64,000 nucleotides of DNA. It comes from Caldifarciminota bacterium UBA6260 (GTDB lineage Bacteria; Hydrothermota; 32-111). Under the pieces are notes generated by a model. The model made no database searches. It had not been told where the DNA came from and saw only the letters and a program-made list of their open reading frames with translations. The number at the start of each line of letters is the position of its first letter. The stretch's first letter is position 1. The stretch spans positions 1,480 through 65,479 of the forward strand of contig DJVI01000005.1 of the NCBI GenBank assembly GCA_002441125.1, in the 5' to 3' direction. Of this stretch, positions 9,091-18,049 are shown piece after piece. Position numbers and translations under genes: made by a program.

Positions 9091-9900
9091 TCACCTTAAT
9101 GGTATATATCCTGTTTCTTCAACTATCTTCTGACCTTCATCCGAAAGTATAAAATCTATAAATTTTCCAATATTACCTTTCGGTTTTCCATTGGTATACA
9201 AATACAAACTTCTTGCTATTTTGTAAGTTTTATTGTTTACACTTTCCTTTGATGGGTAAACACCTTCAACTTTTAAAGCTTTAACACTTTCATTTACAAA
9301 ACCTAAACCAATATAACCTATGGCACCGGGAGTGTCTTTAACTGTTGATAAAACAGCATTGTTTGAAGCAAGCAGTAAAGCATCCTCTCTATACTTTGCT
9401 CCCTCTAAAATTTTTTCGTTGAAAACTTCAAATGTCCCTGATGAAACATCCCTTGAAACAACAACTATTGACATATCTTTTCCACCAATCTCTTTCCAGT
9501 TTTTTATCTTTCCGGTGTAAATATCTTTCAATGTTTTTAAACTTATATCTGAAACTGGATTGGATGGATGAACAACCATTGAAAGAGCATCGTTGGCAAT
9601 AACTGTTTCAAAAACATTTACTCCATTCTCTTTTGCCTGATAAATTTCTTTTTCCTTTATCTTTCTTGACGAGTTTGCAATATCAACTTTTCCTTCAATA
9701 AGATTAGATATTCCAACACCACTTCCACCACCTCTTACTGTAATGTTTATAGATGGGTTTTTATCCATAAAAACTTCTGAAGCTTTTTGAGCAATAGGGA
9801 ATACAGTTGTTGAACCAGACATAGTTATATCGTTAGTTTTTGGAAATACAAATAAAAAAACGGTTAAAATACTTAAAATCAATGTTAATATTTTTTTCAT
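9091..9900 (-). CDS. pstS: phosphate-binding protein PstS
   Basis: 269 aa with a cleavable signal sequence (residues about 1-20, no lipobox) and the PBP-like fold. The phosphate-contacting motifs are present: the MSGSTTVFPIA start, GGGSGVGISN and SRDVSSGTFEVF. It captures phosphate in the periplasm for PstCAB. GGAGGTGAAAG precedes the ATG. It follows the porin gene by 10 nt, so phosphate would pass porin, PstS, then PstCA-B. Confidence 0.96.
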   Translation of the reverse strand: MKKILTLILSILTVFLFVFPKTNDITMSGSTTVFPIAQKASEVFMDKNPSINITVRGGGSGVGISNLIEGKVDIANSSRKIKEKEIYQAKENGVNVFETVIANDALSMVVHPSNPVSDISLKTLKDIYTGKIKNWKEIGGKDMSIVVVSRDVSSGTFEVFNEKILEGAKYREDALLLASNNAVLSTVKDTPGAIGYIGLGFVNESVKALKVEGVYPSKESVNNKTYKIARSLYLYTNGKPKGNIGKFIDFILSDEGQKIVEETGYIPLR

Positions 9901-9910
9901 CTTTCACCTC

Positions 9911-10939
9911 CTATTGAAGAGTGTTTGAAAACTTCCATTTCATCTGGAAAATTACATTGTTTACATCAGCTTTTGTTGTATCCTCATACATTGTCCTATC
10001 ATATGAAAGTTGCATAATCACTCCATTATCTTTAAAGAAATTCATGTTAGTCCCGGCTATAATCCTTTTATACCCGTCAAAAGTTGCATCAAGATTTTTA
10101 TCCCAACTATCGTATCTTGCAACCAATTCTAATGGAATATCTGCAATTCTCTTAGCATCTATTAAACCTATTACAGAATATCCAGCACCTATAACACTAT
10201 CAATTTTGTTTGAAAGATACTCAAATGATAGTGATAAAAAGTTGAAATTGTATTTTACAAGTCCAACATAAGCCATTCTTAAACTATCAGAGATCATAGA
10301 ATCAACGCTTTCAGGTGAAAGGAGTGTTTTATCTTCATAAAGAACAGAGCCACCAACTGTTAATCCTGTAACAGGTATCAATCTTAAATTAACAAGAAAA
10401 GCTGGGTTCAAATCAACCGACGAATCTGTTTTTTTGTATCCTTCTCCATTCATAACTGAAAAAGCGTAAAAACCAAAACCTGCTGGAAGAAGTCCATTGA
10501 AAGATACACCATAATCAGCAGAGTTGACCACTTTCTCTTTATCACTCAACTCTGTTTCGTAAACAGGATACTCGTAATCGTAAATTGTTCCAAAATAGTT
10601 TTTTATCAAACCAAAATTTATGTTGCTACTTTTTATTGGAAGATTTGAAAAATCAAGATAGGCATATTTTAAACGAACAGAAGCACCTTCAACTCCATCC
10701 TTTAAGGAAACGAAATCGAGAGTAAACCTACCTTTTATGTTATCACTTAATTTTGGTTCAACTGTAAAGTAACCTCTTGGAGAATAAATCTGATTCTTGG
10801 TTAGTAAAAACTCATTCTCATTTTCAAAAGTTGCTTGATACCTGCTCCAGATCTCAAATCCATATTTTGTTTCTCCACCAACAAGGGATAGGAAAAGAAG
10901 ACTTAAAAGAAGAAAAAGTGTTATTCTTTTACTTTTCAC
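9911..10939 (-). CDS. outer-membrane porin of the pst operon
   Basis: 342 aa with a signal peptide (residues about 1-22, ending near LVGG), then alternating beta-strand sequence rich in aromatic girdle residues, ending in a strand with the pattern MKWKFSNTLQ. This fits a trimeric general or phosphate-selective (OprP/OprO-like) porin; I infer phosphate from its position as first gene of porin-pstS-pstC-pstA-pstB-phoU. The start is GTG at 10939 with AAGGAGG four bases upstream. The Pho-box-like promoter lies directly upstream. Not certain that selectivity is for phosphate. Confidence 0.8.
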   Translation of the reverse strand: MKSKRITLFLLLSLLFLSLVGGETKYGFEIWSRYQATFENENEFLLTKNQIYSPRGYFTVEPKLSDNIKGRFTLDFVSLKDGVEGASVRLKYAYLDFSNLPIKSSNINFGLIKNYFGTIYDYEYPVYETELSDKEKVVNSADYGVSFNGLLPAGFGFYAFSVMNGEGYKKTDSSVDLNPAFLVNLRLIPVTGLTVGGSVLYEDKTLLSPESVDSMISDSLRMAYVGLVKYNFNFLSLSFEYLSNKIDSVIGAGYSVIGLIDAKRIADIPLELVARYDSWDKNLDATFDGYKRIIAGTNMNFFKDNGVIMQLSYDRTMYEDTTKADVNNVIFQMKWKFSNTLQ

Positions 10940-10968
10940 AAAACCTCCTTTTTTAAATTTTCAATTGG

Positions 10969-11011
10969 AATATAAACTTTGATTGTTAATTTTCGGTTAA
11001 GATTATGTTAA
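10969..11011 (-). promoter_or_regulatory. tandem Pho-box-like operator and promoter of the pst operon
   Basis: Reading the minus strand: TTAACA (11011-11006), 5 nt, TTAACC (11000-10995), 5 nt, TTAACA (10989-10984), then 9 nt and a -10-like TATATT (10974-10969). Three hexamers at an exact 11-bp period, next to the -10 and replacing a good -35, match the PhoP/PhoB box architecture (the TTAACA form is the Bacillus PhoP consensus). This predicts induction by phosphate starvation. Confidence 0.75.
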
Positions 11012-11018
11012 ATTTTTA

Positions 11019-12080
11019 TCACTTTCTCGATTTGTAAAGTAGAAAGAAACTTATAAAAAGGAAGAAAAAGTTTGGCAAGAGAAAAATTGTGAAAGGGTTT
11101 CCTCCACCATTTGATGCTGCAGACCTGAACCCTTGTAAAACTCCCCAGTAAAGAAAGGATAGAAGAACACTTATAGCGAGTCCAAAAATTATCCCTGTAT
11201 TTTTTGCGTTTACAACAAAACTTGCAGAAATTAAAGCAATGATAATATTTATGAAAATAAAATAGAACCTGTAAGAAATTTCAGTTTCCTGTTTTGCAAC
11301 TTCTCCTTTACTTTTTTTTATACTATCCCTTATTTTTAAAAGTTCAGAAATTTTATATATATCAACATTCTCCCTATCGAAAACAATCTCGTTCGGTTTT
11401 ACATTCAAAATATCAAACATCTCCCTGTTTTCAAAAGTTTCGAAAAGGTTATTTTTAAGATCATATATCTGGCAACTTTCAAAAATCCATTCGTCATTTT
11501 TAAATATACCTCTTTTAGCTTTAACATATTTTTCAAGATTCTTTTTTTCACCGAATTTGAATATCTCAGGTTCTTTTATTGAAAAATTTTTAACTGAAAA
11601 ATATTCTCCTTTAAGAACAGTTTTTTCATCTTGAACAAAAACAAAATCTTCCCTGTTTATCTGTTCAAAATCTTTTGACTCTTTAATCTCTCTATACCTT
11701 CGGGTTGAATATGTTTCAATATTTTCTTTCAAAAAAAATTGCAAAAAAGATAAAAAGAATATGAGTAGAAAAAGTGGAATAAGAAATCTGTAAACTGAAA
11801 TGCCTGCTGATTTTATAGCAACAAGTTCATTGTTTTTAACCATAATTCCAACAGTGATAAATATTGAGACAAGTATTCCAAGAGGAAAGAGAAGAGTTAA
11901 AAGGGATGGTATATAAAAAAGGTAAAGTAAAATTATCTCTTTAACACTTTTTCCAGATTGTAGATAATTTGAAAGGTTATCAGATATATCAACTATCAAA
12001 AATATAAATATAAAAAGGAAAAGTACAATAAATAGAAATAGGATAAAATTTTTTAATATATACCTGTCGAGTATCTTCAT
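11019..12080 (-). CDS. lptG: LptF/LptG (YjgP/YjgQ) family LPS export permease, copy 2 (LptG position)
   Basis: 353 aa with the YjgP/YjgQ architecture: three N-terminal helices (starting ILDRYILKNFILFLFIVLFLFIFIFL), a large periplasmic beta-jellyroll-like middle (about 120-260) and three C-terminal helices. The family forms the membrane part of LptB2FG, which extracts lipopolysaccharide from the inner membrane. It overlaps the upstream paralogue by four bases (ATGA). Which of the two is LptF or LptG cannot be decided by eye; the symbol follows the usual F-then-G order. LptB, A, C and D are not in the window. Confidence 0.88.
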   Translation of the reverse strand: MKILDRYILKNFILFLFIVLFLFIFIFLIVDISDNLSNYLQSGKSVKEIILLYLFYIPSLLTLLFPLGILVSIFITVGIMVKNNELVAIKSAGISVYRFLIPLFLLIFFLSFLQFFLKENIETYSTRRYREIKESKDFEQINREDFVFVQDEKTVLKGEYFSVKNFSIKEPEIFKFGEKKNLEKYVKAKRGIFKNDEWIFESCQIYDLKNNLFETFENREMFDILNVKPNEIVFDRENVDIYKISELLKIRDSIKKSKGEVAKQETEISYRFYFIFINIIIALISASFVVNAKNTGIIFGLAISVLLSFLYWGVLQGFRSAASNGGGNPFTIFLLPNFFFLFISFFLLYKSRK

Positions 12081-13207
12081 CTTCTAAAAATCCCCATATC
12101 TTTTAAAATAAAATATAAACATAGAAATAGAGTTAAAAAATTTGGAAACCAAATTGTTATAGATGGATTTATAATGCCATTATCTGACAACTGTTCCCCA
12201 AGAACAAGTAAAACATAATAGAAAACGAAAAGCAATGTAGATATCCCAAAACCTAAAGCTAAAGAAGATTTTTTTAACCTAATGCCTATTATTCCACCAA
12301 GTAAAATGAAAGCGAAAACTCCAAAAGAGATTGAAAATTTTTTGTGAATCTCAACAAGGTATCTGTAAATAGATTTTTTTCTTCTTAAATCGTACTCTTT
12401 TCCATTCTTCCCGTTAAAACTTTTATCAACATTTTTTATGCTTTCGACAAGCATCCTTATACTCATCTCCCTATCTCCCCTTACATCGAAACCACCTTCA
12501 ACTATATCTCCTGAAATTTTTATCTTCTGGACAAAAGTTGAAAAAACACTTTTTTTATAATTTCCATCTGAAACTATTTCAAAAATCTCTCCATTTTTCA
12601 TAAAAACTGAAATTCTATTTTCTCCTCTGATCGTTTTCAGATATCCACTATCAGCTTTGATATAAATTTTATCCTTTATTATATGACAGTTTGAAAATGT
12701 GTTATCATTTTTAATATCCTCAAAATAAAAATATATATCGTTATCATAACTCTTTTTGAATACTCCTTTTTCAACACTCACGGCAGGTCTTAGGTTGAGA
12801 ATTTGAACAAATATCTGTCTTACCCTATGGTTTGAATATGGAACAACAACATCTGAAATGAAAAAAGTTATAAGAAAAAGAATAGTTGAAAAAAATGTTA
12901 AGTTGAAAACAAACCTGAATGGATTAATCCCGAGTGATTTTAACGCGATAATTTCAAAATCTGAGGACATCCTTCCAAAAGTTATAATTGTAGCGACAAG
13001 AACTGACATAGGTATCGAGAGGAAGATTATGAATGGAAGGTTGAAAAGGAAGAGTTTTAAAACTATCAAAAATGGCAAGCCTTTTCCGATAAGAAGGTTA
13101 ACGAGTTCAAAAATCCTATTTACGAGAAGAACAAAGATGATCAAAAATAGTGCAAGAAAAAATGATGGGATGAATTCTTTTAAAATAGTTCTGTCGATAA
13201 TTTTCAT
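12077..13207 (-). CDS. lptF: LptF/LptG (YjgP/YjgQ) family LPS export permease, copy 1 (LptF position)
   Basis: 376 aa with the same arrangement as the downstream paralogue: helices near residues 15-35, 50-75 and 95-115, a periplasmic domain (about 120-270) and helices at about 285-365. The N-terminus (IIDRTILKEFIPSFFLALFL) is typical. The pair indicates an outer membrane with LPS or a related lipid. Translation starts at ATG 13207 without a Shine-Dalgarno site, seven bases after a -10-like hexamer, so the mRNA may be leaderless. It lies 38 bases downstream of radC. Confidence 0.88.
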   Translation of the reverse strand: MKIIDRTILKEFIPSFFLALFLIIFVLLVNRIFELVNLLIGKGLPFLIVLKLFLFNLPFIIFLSIPMSVLVATIITFGRMSSDFEIIALKSLGINPFRFVFNLTFFSTILFLITFFISDVVVPYSNHRVRQIFVQILNLRPAVSVEKGVFKKSYDNDIYFYFEDIKNDNTFSNCHIIKDKIYIKADSGYLKTIRGENRISVFMKNGEIFEIVSDGNYKKSVFSTFVQKIKISGDIVEGGFDVRGDREMSIRMLVESIKNVDKSFNGKNGKEYDLRRKKSIYRYLVEIHKKFSISFGVFAFILLGGIIGIRLKKSSLALGFGISTLLFVFYYVLLVLGEQLSDNGIINPSITIWFPNFLTLFLCLYFILKDMGIFRR

Positions 13208-13214
13208 AACAAAT

Positions 13215-13242
13215 ATAATAACTTAAAATTTTTTCAAGTAAA
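13215..13242 (-). promoter_or_regulatory. leaderless-type promoter before lptF
   Basis: Minus strand TTTACT (13242-13237), 16-bp spacer, TATTAT (13220-13215), then seven bases to ATG 13207. The -35 is imperfect; the same TTTACT with a 16-bp spacer recurs at 46811 and 43976. Confidence 0.5.
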
Positions 13243-13245
13243 CAA

Positions 13246-13845
13246 TCATCTGAAAAACTCTGGTTTCTTTTCTTTATAACTGTAGTATGAGTCTTTTGAT
13301 AAAATTATATGATCGTAAACCTCTATACCCAAAATCTTTCCAGCATCCACAAGACGACTCGTAACAAGATCATCCTCACTTGAAGGTTCAACATTTGAAG
13401 ATGGATGGTTGTGAGCGACTATTATTCCACAAGCCCTATCAACTATAGGATCTGCAAAAACCTCTCTCGGGTGAACAAATGTTGTATTAAGGGTACCTAT
13501 AAAAACGGTCCTTTTCTGAATTATCTTCATAGAAGAATCAAGACTTATAACTATAAAATTTTCCTGTCTTCTTTTTGCTATATCCTTTAAAAGGGAAAAA
13601 ACATCCTTTGGGGATCTTATCCTTTTCTCTTTCTCTTTAATCCTTTCATAAAATTGAAATATCGAAAATAATAAATTTTTGTCTTCCTCTTCAAGTTGAT
13701 TCAAAATATCGAACGAAATTTCGGGAAAGTTTAGATATATTTTTTCAAGTGTTTTTAAAAGTATCTCTTCCTTATAATCCTTTTTAAGAATCTTTTTCAA
13801 AATATCTGTATCTTTTAAATCCCCATAATCCTCAAACCTTTTCAT
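13246..13845 (-). CDS. radC: RadC/YeeS family JAB1/MPN domain protein
   Basis: 199 aa. The C-terminal half has the RadC metal motif: AHNHPSSNVEPSSED, i.e. HxHPS...PSxxD, preceded by FVHPREVF (about residues 110-150). The N-terminal third replaces the usual helix-hairpin-helix part with a short charged helical segment. The biochemical function of RadC is unclear; an old link to DNA repair has not held up. It follows the unknown 270-aa gene with a 9-nt gap. Confidence 0.88.
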   Translation of the reverse strand: MKRFEDYGDLKDTDILKKILKKDYKEEILLKTLEKIYLNFPEISFDILNQLEEEDKNLLFSIFQFYERIKEKEKRIRSPKDVFSLLKDIAKRRQENFIVISLDSSMKIIQKRTVFIGTLNTTFVHPREVFADPIVDRACGIIVAHNHPSSNVEPSSEDDLVTSRLVDAGKILGIEVYDHIILSKDSYYSYKEKKPEFFR

Positions 13846-13854
13846 AAACCCTCC

Positions 13855-14667
13855 TCAAAAAAGTTTTTTCATCTCAATAGAAAAATTCTTCTCCTCTAAT
13901 TTATTATCAACAAAAAACTTTTTTATCATCTCTTCAATTTTACTTTCAATCTTTTTAACATCATTTTTATAAAATGTAACAGAAAGATTTCTGTCATCTA
14001 AAAGATTCACATTCAAAACACCGTCAACATTTTTCTCAACCATCAATTCAAAAGATCTTTTTGGAAAAGCAAAATTTTTTAAATCTGTCTTTTTAAAAAT
14101 TAAAAATTTTTCAAAAGAATAGAATGGAAATGTAAATATTTCAAATTTTTCATTCTCTCCCTTTTTGCAGAAATACAATTTATAATCTCCTTCATCATAA
14201 ATATAAAGATTATCAAAATTTTCAACCTTCTTTATAAAACCTTTCTTTATAAAACAATCCCCTTTAAAATCCATAATGTAAAATCTTTTTATATATGGGT
14301 TCTCCGGATAAACATATGAGTTAAAGGTTGATCTGTATAAAGATATTTCATCAAAATCGTCAAGTAGAAATGGAACAACCATATCTGTTCTATATTTGAA
14401 AAAAACCTCTAATGGATATACCCTTTTGAAAAATTCCCTCTCTCCCAAAATTATGTTGTAAGGTTTTGAAAGAAAAATATCAAGGATCCTCTTGTTTTGA
14501 AGATCCTTTTTAAAAAAAGATATTTCAAAATTTTTGTTTACTTTTTCAAATCCTTCATAATCATCGAAAACTATAACTGACCTTTTCATTTTATTCATAT
14601 AAGGTGGAAATATATTCTTCTCTATAATACTTTTTATATTTTCAAGAAAAAATTTAAACTCTTTCAT
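13855..14667 (-). CDS. hypothetical protein, no recognised domain
   Basis: 270 aa, lysine- and phenylalanine-rich, no signal peptide or membrane helix. I do not recognise a family. It is tightly packed: its start overlaps the radical SAM gene by 14 nt and radC follows after 9 nt, so it is probably translated together with the radical SAM enzyme and may act with it. The N-terminus (ENIKSIIEKNIFPPYMNKMK) is helical and the middle alternates short beta strands with aromatic residues. Codon use resembles the neighbours. Confidence 0.7.
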   Translation of the reverse strand: MKEFKFFLENIKSIIEKNIFPPYMNKMKRSVIVFDDYEGFEKVNKNFEISFFKKDLQNKRILDIFLSKPYNIILGEREFFKRVYPLEVFFKYRTDMVVPFLLDDFDEISLYRSTFNSYVYPENPYIKRFYIMDFKGDCFIKKGFIKKVENFDNLYIYDEGDYKLYFCKKGENEKFEIFTFPFYSFEKFLIFKKTDLKNFAFPKRSFELMVEKNVDGVLNVNLLDDRNLSVTFYKNDVKKIESKIEEMIKKFFVDNKLEEKNFSIEMKKLF

Positions 14668-15973
14668 AATATTTTTTTGTCTCTCTGTTAAAACTTCTCA
14701 CAAGATTTTTAAGATTCTGCACCTCTTCCTCTGAATATTTATAATATGATGGAAAAACACTTTTGTTTGTTAACAGTGGATCTGTTATTATATTTTCGTA
14801 TCTGTTGTAAAAATCTGTTTTGGGAACTGGTGTAAACTCGTTTAAAACTATCCTTACCCTTTTTTCCTTAAGATACTTTGCTGTATTTATAACATCTTCC
14901 ATCCTTTCATCTGGTAGTCCGACAAGTATATAACAGAAAATTTTTCTTCCGTCAAAACCATTTTTTAAAAGAAGATCTAAAGCTTTTTCTATCTCATCAA
15001 GGTTTGTCTTGTTCCCCGTTTTTGTTAAGATATCTTTTGAAACTGTTTCGATTGAAAGGGATAACATACCAAGGTTTATCTTTTTAAAAATATCTACAAC
15101 ATCTTTTTCTATGAACCTTGTGTGCAAACCATTAGAAAAGTTGAATCTGAAAGAGTAATTTTTTTCAATTATCTTTTCAAATAGTGGTAAAAAATGTTTT
15201 TCCTTTTTAAAAAGCAAAGCATCATCATAAAAAGTTATATCTTTCACATTCAGACTTTCAAGAAGATCCAACTGTTTTAAAATATTTTCAAAAGGTAAAG
15301 AGTAAAAACTGTTATGCAAAATTGAGACGGCACAGTAACTACACCTGTATGGGCATCCAACCTGTGTTAGAACAGCAGCAGACTCTAACTCTTTATAAAG
15401 ATCATAGGAAGGAACAAGTTCTTCTACTTTAAAACTCTTTTTAACATCTATATCTGTATTATCCTTTAAAAACTGATATAGGTTTTCAACATTCCCGGAA
15501 AATACAAAGTCGCAACCTAAATTTTTCGCATGTTCTGGTAAAAGTTTTGCGTAAACTCCACCAACTATTGTTTTCGCATTTGGATTTTTCTTTTTAACAC
15601 TTTCTATAACCTCTTCTATCCCCTCATACCAATATGTCATCATAGATGTTATGAAAACATAATCGTAACTTTTATTAGAGATGAAATCCAAAAATTTTTC
15701 TTTTGAAACACCGTATCTAAAATAAGGTCTTTTAAACCAATCAAAAATTTCTTTCTTTATAGCATCTTCTTTTCTGAATTTTCCTGTTGATAAAAATCTA
15801 CTTTTATTTTTCCTTTCAAGAAAAGGTGATCTTCTATCCATAAAATCAAAGAAATCAAAACTAACACCATTCTTTCTTAAAAAAGATGCAACATACAAAA
15901 GCCCTAAAGGTTTCAACCAATAATCGTAACAGGTAAAATCATATATTGGGGGATTTACCAAAAGTATCTGCAT
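14654..15973 (-). CDS. B12-binding-type radical SAM protein
   Basis: 439 aa. The N-terminus (MQILLVNPPIYDF, residues 1-170) is a cobalamin-binding-like Rossmann domain, as in the B12-binding/radical SAM class (the cobalamin His motif is not clear). The radical SAM cluster motif CPYRCSYC (CxxxCxxC) is near residue 210, followed by the TIM-barrel segments (FYDDALLF, SLSIETVSKDIL). The family includes methyltransferases and lipid or hopanoid modifying enzymes; the substrate cannot be inferred. It overlaps the M23 gene by 35 nt upstream and the unknown gene downstream by 14 nt. Confidence 0.85.
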   Translation of the reverse strand: MQILLVNPPIYDFTCYDYWLKPLGLLYVASFLRKNGVSFDFFDFMDRRSPFLERKNKSRFLSTGKFRKEDAIKKEIFDWFKRPYFRYGVSKEKFLDFISNKSYDYVFITSMMTYWYEGIEEVIESVKKKNPNAKTIVGGVYAKLLPEHAKNLGCDFVFSGNVENLYQFLKDNTDIDVKKSFKVEELVPSYDLYKELESAAVLTQVGCPYRCSYCAVSILHNSFYSLPFENILKQLDLLESLNVKDITFYDDALLFKKEKHFLPLFEKIIEKNYSFRFNFSNGLHTRFIEKDVVDIFKKINLGMLSLSIETVSKDILTKTGNKTNLDEIEKALDLLLKNGFDGRKIFCYILVGLPDERMEDVINTAKYLKEKRVRIVLNEFTPVPKTDFYNRYENIITDPLLTNKSVFPSYYKYSEEEVQNLKNLVRSFNRETKKYYERV

Positions 15974-17210
15974 ATTTGAAGATGAAATCAGATTTGGAAA
16001 ACATTGATGGGAAATTTTTAAAAGATTTTATTCCAAGAACAAGTGTTCTTATGTTATCAACATATATTTTATAATCGTTCAATTTTGAAGGATCTATTGT
16101 AACATTTTCTTCATTCTTAATTTTTAAAGGATTTATGAATTTACCATTCTTTTTAACAGCGAAATGGAGATGGTATCCAGTTGCATATCCTGATTTCCCA
16201 ACATAACCGATAACCTCTCCCTGTTTTACGAATTTCCCAACTTTAATATCTTTAGCATAGGAAAAAAGGTGACAGTATTCACTATTGTATCCGTTCTCAT
16301 GATCTATTCTAACAGTTTTTCCACCAATATAATTGTAACCAACATATATTATATAACCATCACTTGCAGCATAAACTGGTGTTTTTTTCGGAGCAGAATA
16401 ATCTACAGCATAATGTGGAATATACCTTTTCAAAATTGGATGGTATCTTTTTGAAGTGAATGTTGAAGAAATTCTATAGTAGGTTGCAAGTGGTGCTTTC
16501 AAAAAAGTCCCTTCGAGAGAGTTTCCATTCTGATCATAATATATTTTCCCATTTCCATCATCATAAAGGAAACCTTCATAAAGGTTTTTATCATTTTCAA
16601 ATGACGCATATATTATATCACCATACTTATAGAATTCGCCATCTATATATTCCTTTTCAAAAAGTATCGTGAACTTATCTCCCTTTTTAACTTCTGAAAA
16701 AACATCTATTCTCCAATCAAAAATTTTTGTGAAATTTAAAGCGAGTTTTTCATTTTCACCTTTCGCTTTTATTGCGTTAATAATGTTGTCATCAACTTCA
16801 CCCTCAATAAATTCTATTGAAACCGTTGAACGGTTGTTTATTATATATGAGTTATATTTTGATGTATATTCAACAACATATGTTTTTGATGGATCATTTT
16901 TGTATTCGAGTCTTCTGAAATTGAAATCCTCATCTGTAAAAATGAATACCTGATCGTCAACATCTATCTTTTTTGGGCTGTATATTTTTGAAAAGGAGTT
17001 TATTATTGAATCTATAACATCATTTTTTAGATGGGATTTTCTTAAAATCTGAACGAAAGTTTCACCTTTTCCAACCTCATATTTTACACCTATATAATTT
17101 TTCCTTTCGACACTAACATCATCCTTTTTAACTTCACCTTTTAAATACCTAACATAAAGAAAGGATGAAATTAGAAAAACTAACAATGAAAAATAAACAA
17201 ATTTTTTCAA
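15939..17210 (-). CDS. M23 family metallopeptidase (cell-wall endopeptidase)
   Basis: 423 aa with an N-terminal signal anchor (residues about 4-22), an OapA/LysM-like region (KGETFVQILRKSHLK, about residue 50) and a C-terminal LytM/M23 domain (about 260-370). Zn ligands are complete: HYAVD (HxxxD) and YHLHF (HxH). That makes it a likely active peptidoglycan DD-endopeptidase of the MepM type, in contrast to the degenerate EnvC-like gene at 36164. It overlaps the malG-like gene by 4 nt. Confidence 0.9.
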   Translation of the reverse strand: MKKFVYFSLLVFLISSFLYVRYLKGEVKKDDVSVERKNYIGVKYEVGKGETFVQILRKSHLKNDVIDSIINSFSKIYSPKKIDVDDQVFIFTDEDFNFRRLEYKNDPSKTYVVEYTSKYNSYIINNRSTVSIEFIEGEVDDNIINAIKAKGENEKLALNFTKIFDWRIDVFSEVKKGDKFTILFEKEYIDGEFYKYGDIIYASFENDKNLYEGFLYDDGNGKIYYDQNGNSLEGTFLKAPLATYYRISSTFTSKRYHPILKRYIPHYAVDYSAPKKTPVYAASDGYIIYVGYNYIGGKTVRIDHENGYNSEYCHLFSYAKDIKVGKFVKQGEVIGYVGKSGYATGYHLHFAVKKNGKFINPLKIKNEENVTIDPSKLNDYKIYVDNIRTLVLGIKSFKNFPSMFSKSDFIFKYADTFGKSPNI

Positions 17211-18049
17211 TCTTTTAATCCGCTCCTTGCATAGCTTTCTATTATCTGTTTCTGAGCAAGGAAGAACATTATAACAAGTGGAAGAACAACAAATGTTGAT
17301 GCTGCCATAAGTAGAGTATAACTTGTAGATTGCTCCTGAATGAAATATGCGAGTCCAACCTGAACTGGTCTGATCGAATCAGAATTGGTTACAACCAAAG
17401 GCCAGATAAAAGAGTTCCATGATGAAAGGATCGAAAATATTGAAATTGTTGTCAGTGCTGGTTTTGAAAGTGGAACAACTACTTTAAATAAAAATCCAAT
17501 ATCAGAGTATCCATCTATTACAGCTGCATCATAAAGGTCTTTCGGTATTGTTTTAAAATGTTGTCTTAGAAGAAATATTGAAAAAACATTAGCCATCCAT
17601 GGAACTATCTGAGCATAATATGTATCTATCCATCCTATTTTTTGCAATATCATATAACCGGGAACTATGTAAACAGGCATAGGGACCATCATAAGTCCAA
17701 GTAAGGACACAAAAAGGATCTCTCTCCCTTTAAAATCGAGACGGGCAAAAGCGTATGCGGCAAGTATAGATGTGAACAATGTCCCAACAAGTTCTGTTAA
17801 AGAGATGAAAATAGTATTTAAAAAATACCTTGTAAAGTTAACCTTTTTCCATGCGGTAATATAGTTATCTATCTGTGGATTTTTTGGAAAAATATCTGGC
17901 GGGAATTTTACTGCCTCAGCTGGAGTTTTCAAAGATGTTGAAACCATCCAGAAAAAAGGGAAAAGTATAGTTAAAGCTATCATTATAAGAACGATGTATG
18001 TTAAAACCATTGACAAATTTATATGTTTTAATTTATTCATAAAAGACAT
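17207..18049 (-). CDS. sugar ABC transporter permease, MalG type
   Basis: About 280 aa with six membrane helices and the EAA coupling loop YDAAVIDGYSDIGFLFKVVVPLSKPAL (about residue 185). It belongs to the carbohydrate uptake CUT1 permease family. In-frame ATGs exist at 18061, 18049 and 18040. I choose 18049 because GGAGAG lies four bases before it, but the exact start is uncertain. It overlaps the malF-like gene. No substrate-binding protein or ATPase gene is in the window, so the substrate is unknown. Confidence 0.9.
   Translation of the reverse strand: MSFMNKLKHINLSMVLTYIVLIMIALTILFPFFWMVSTSLKTPAEAVKFPPDIFPKNPQIDNYITAWKKVNFTRYFLNTIFISLTELVGTLFTSILAAYAFARLDFKGREILFVSLLGLMMVPMPVYIVPGYMILQKIGWIDTYYAQIVPWMANVFSIFLLRQHFKTIPKDLYDAAVIDGYSDIGFLFKVVVPLSKPALTTISIFSILSSWNSFIWPLVVTNSDSIRPVQVGLAYFIQEQSTSYTLLMAASTFVVLPLVIMFFLAQKQIIESYARSGLKD

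Noticed and set aside
13405..13590. 61-codon plus-strand frame in radC
   Set aside because: Antisense to the RadC metal-binding motif; no support.
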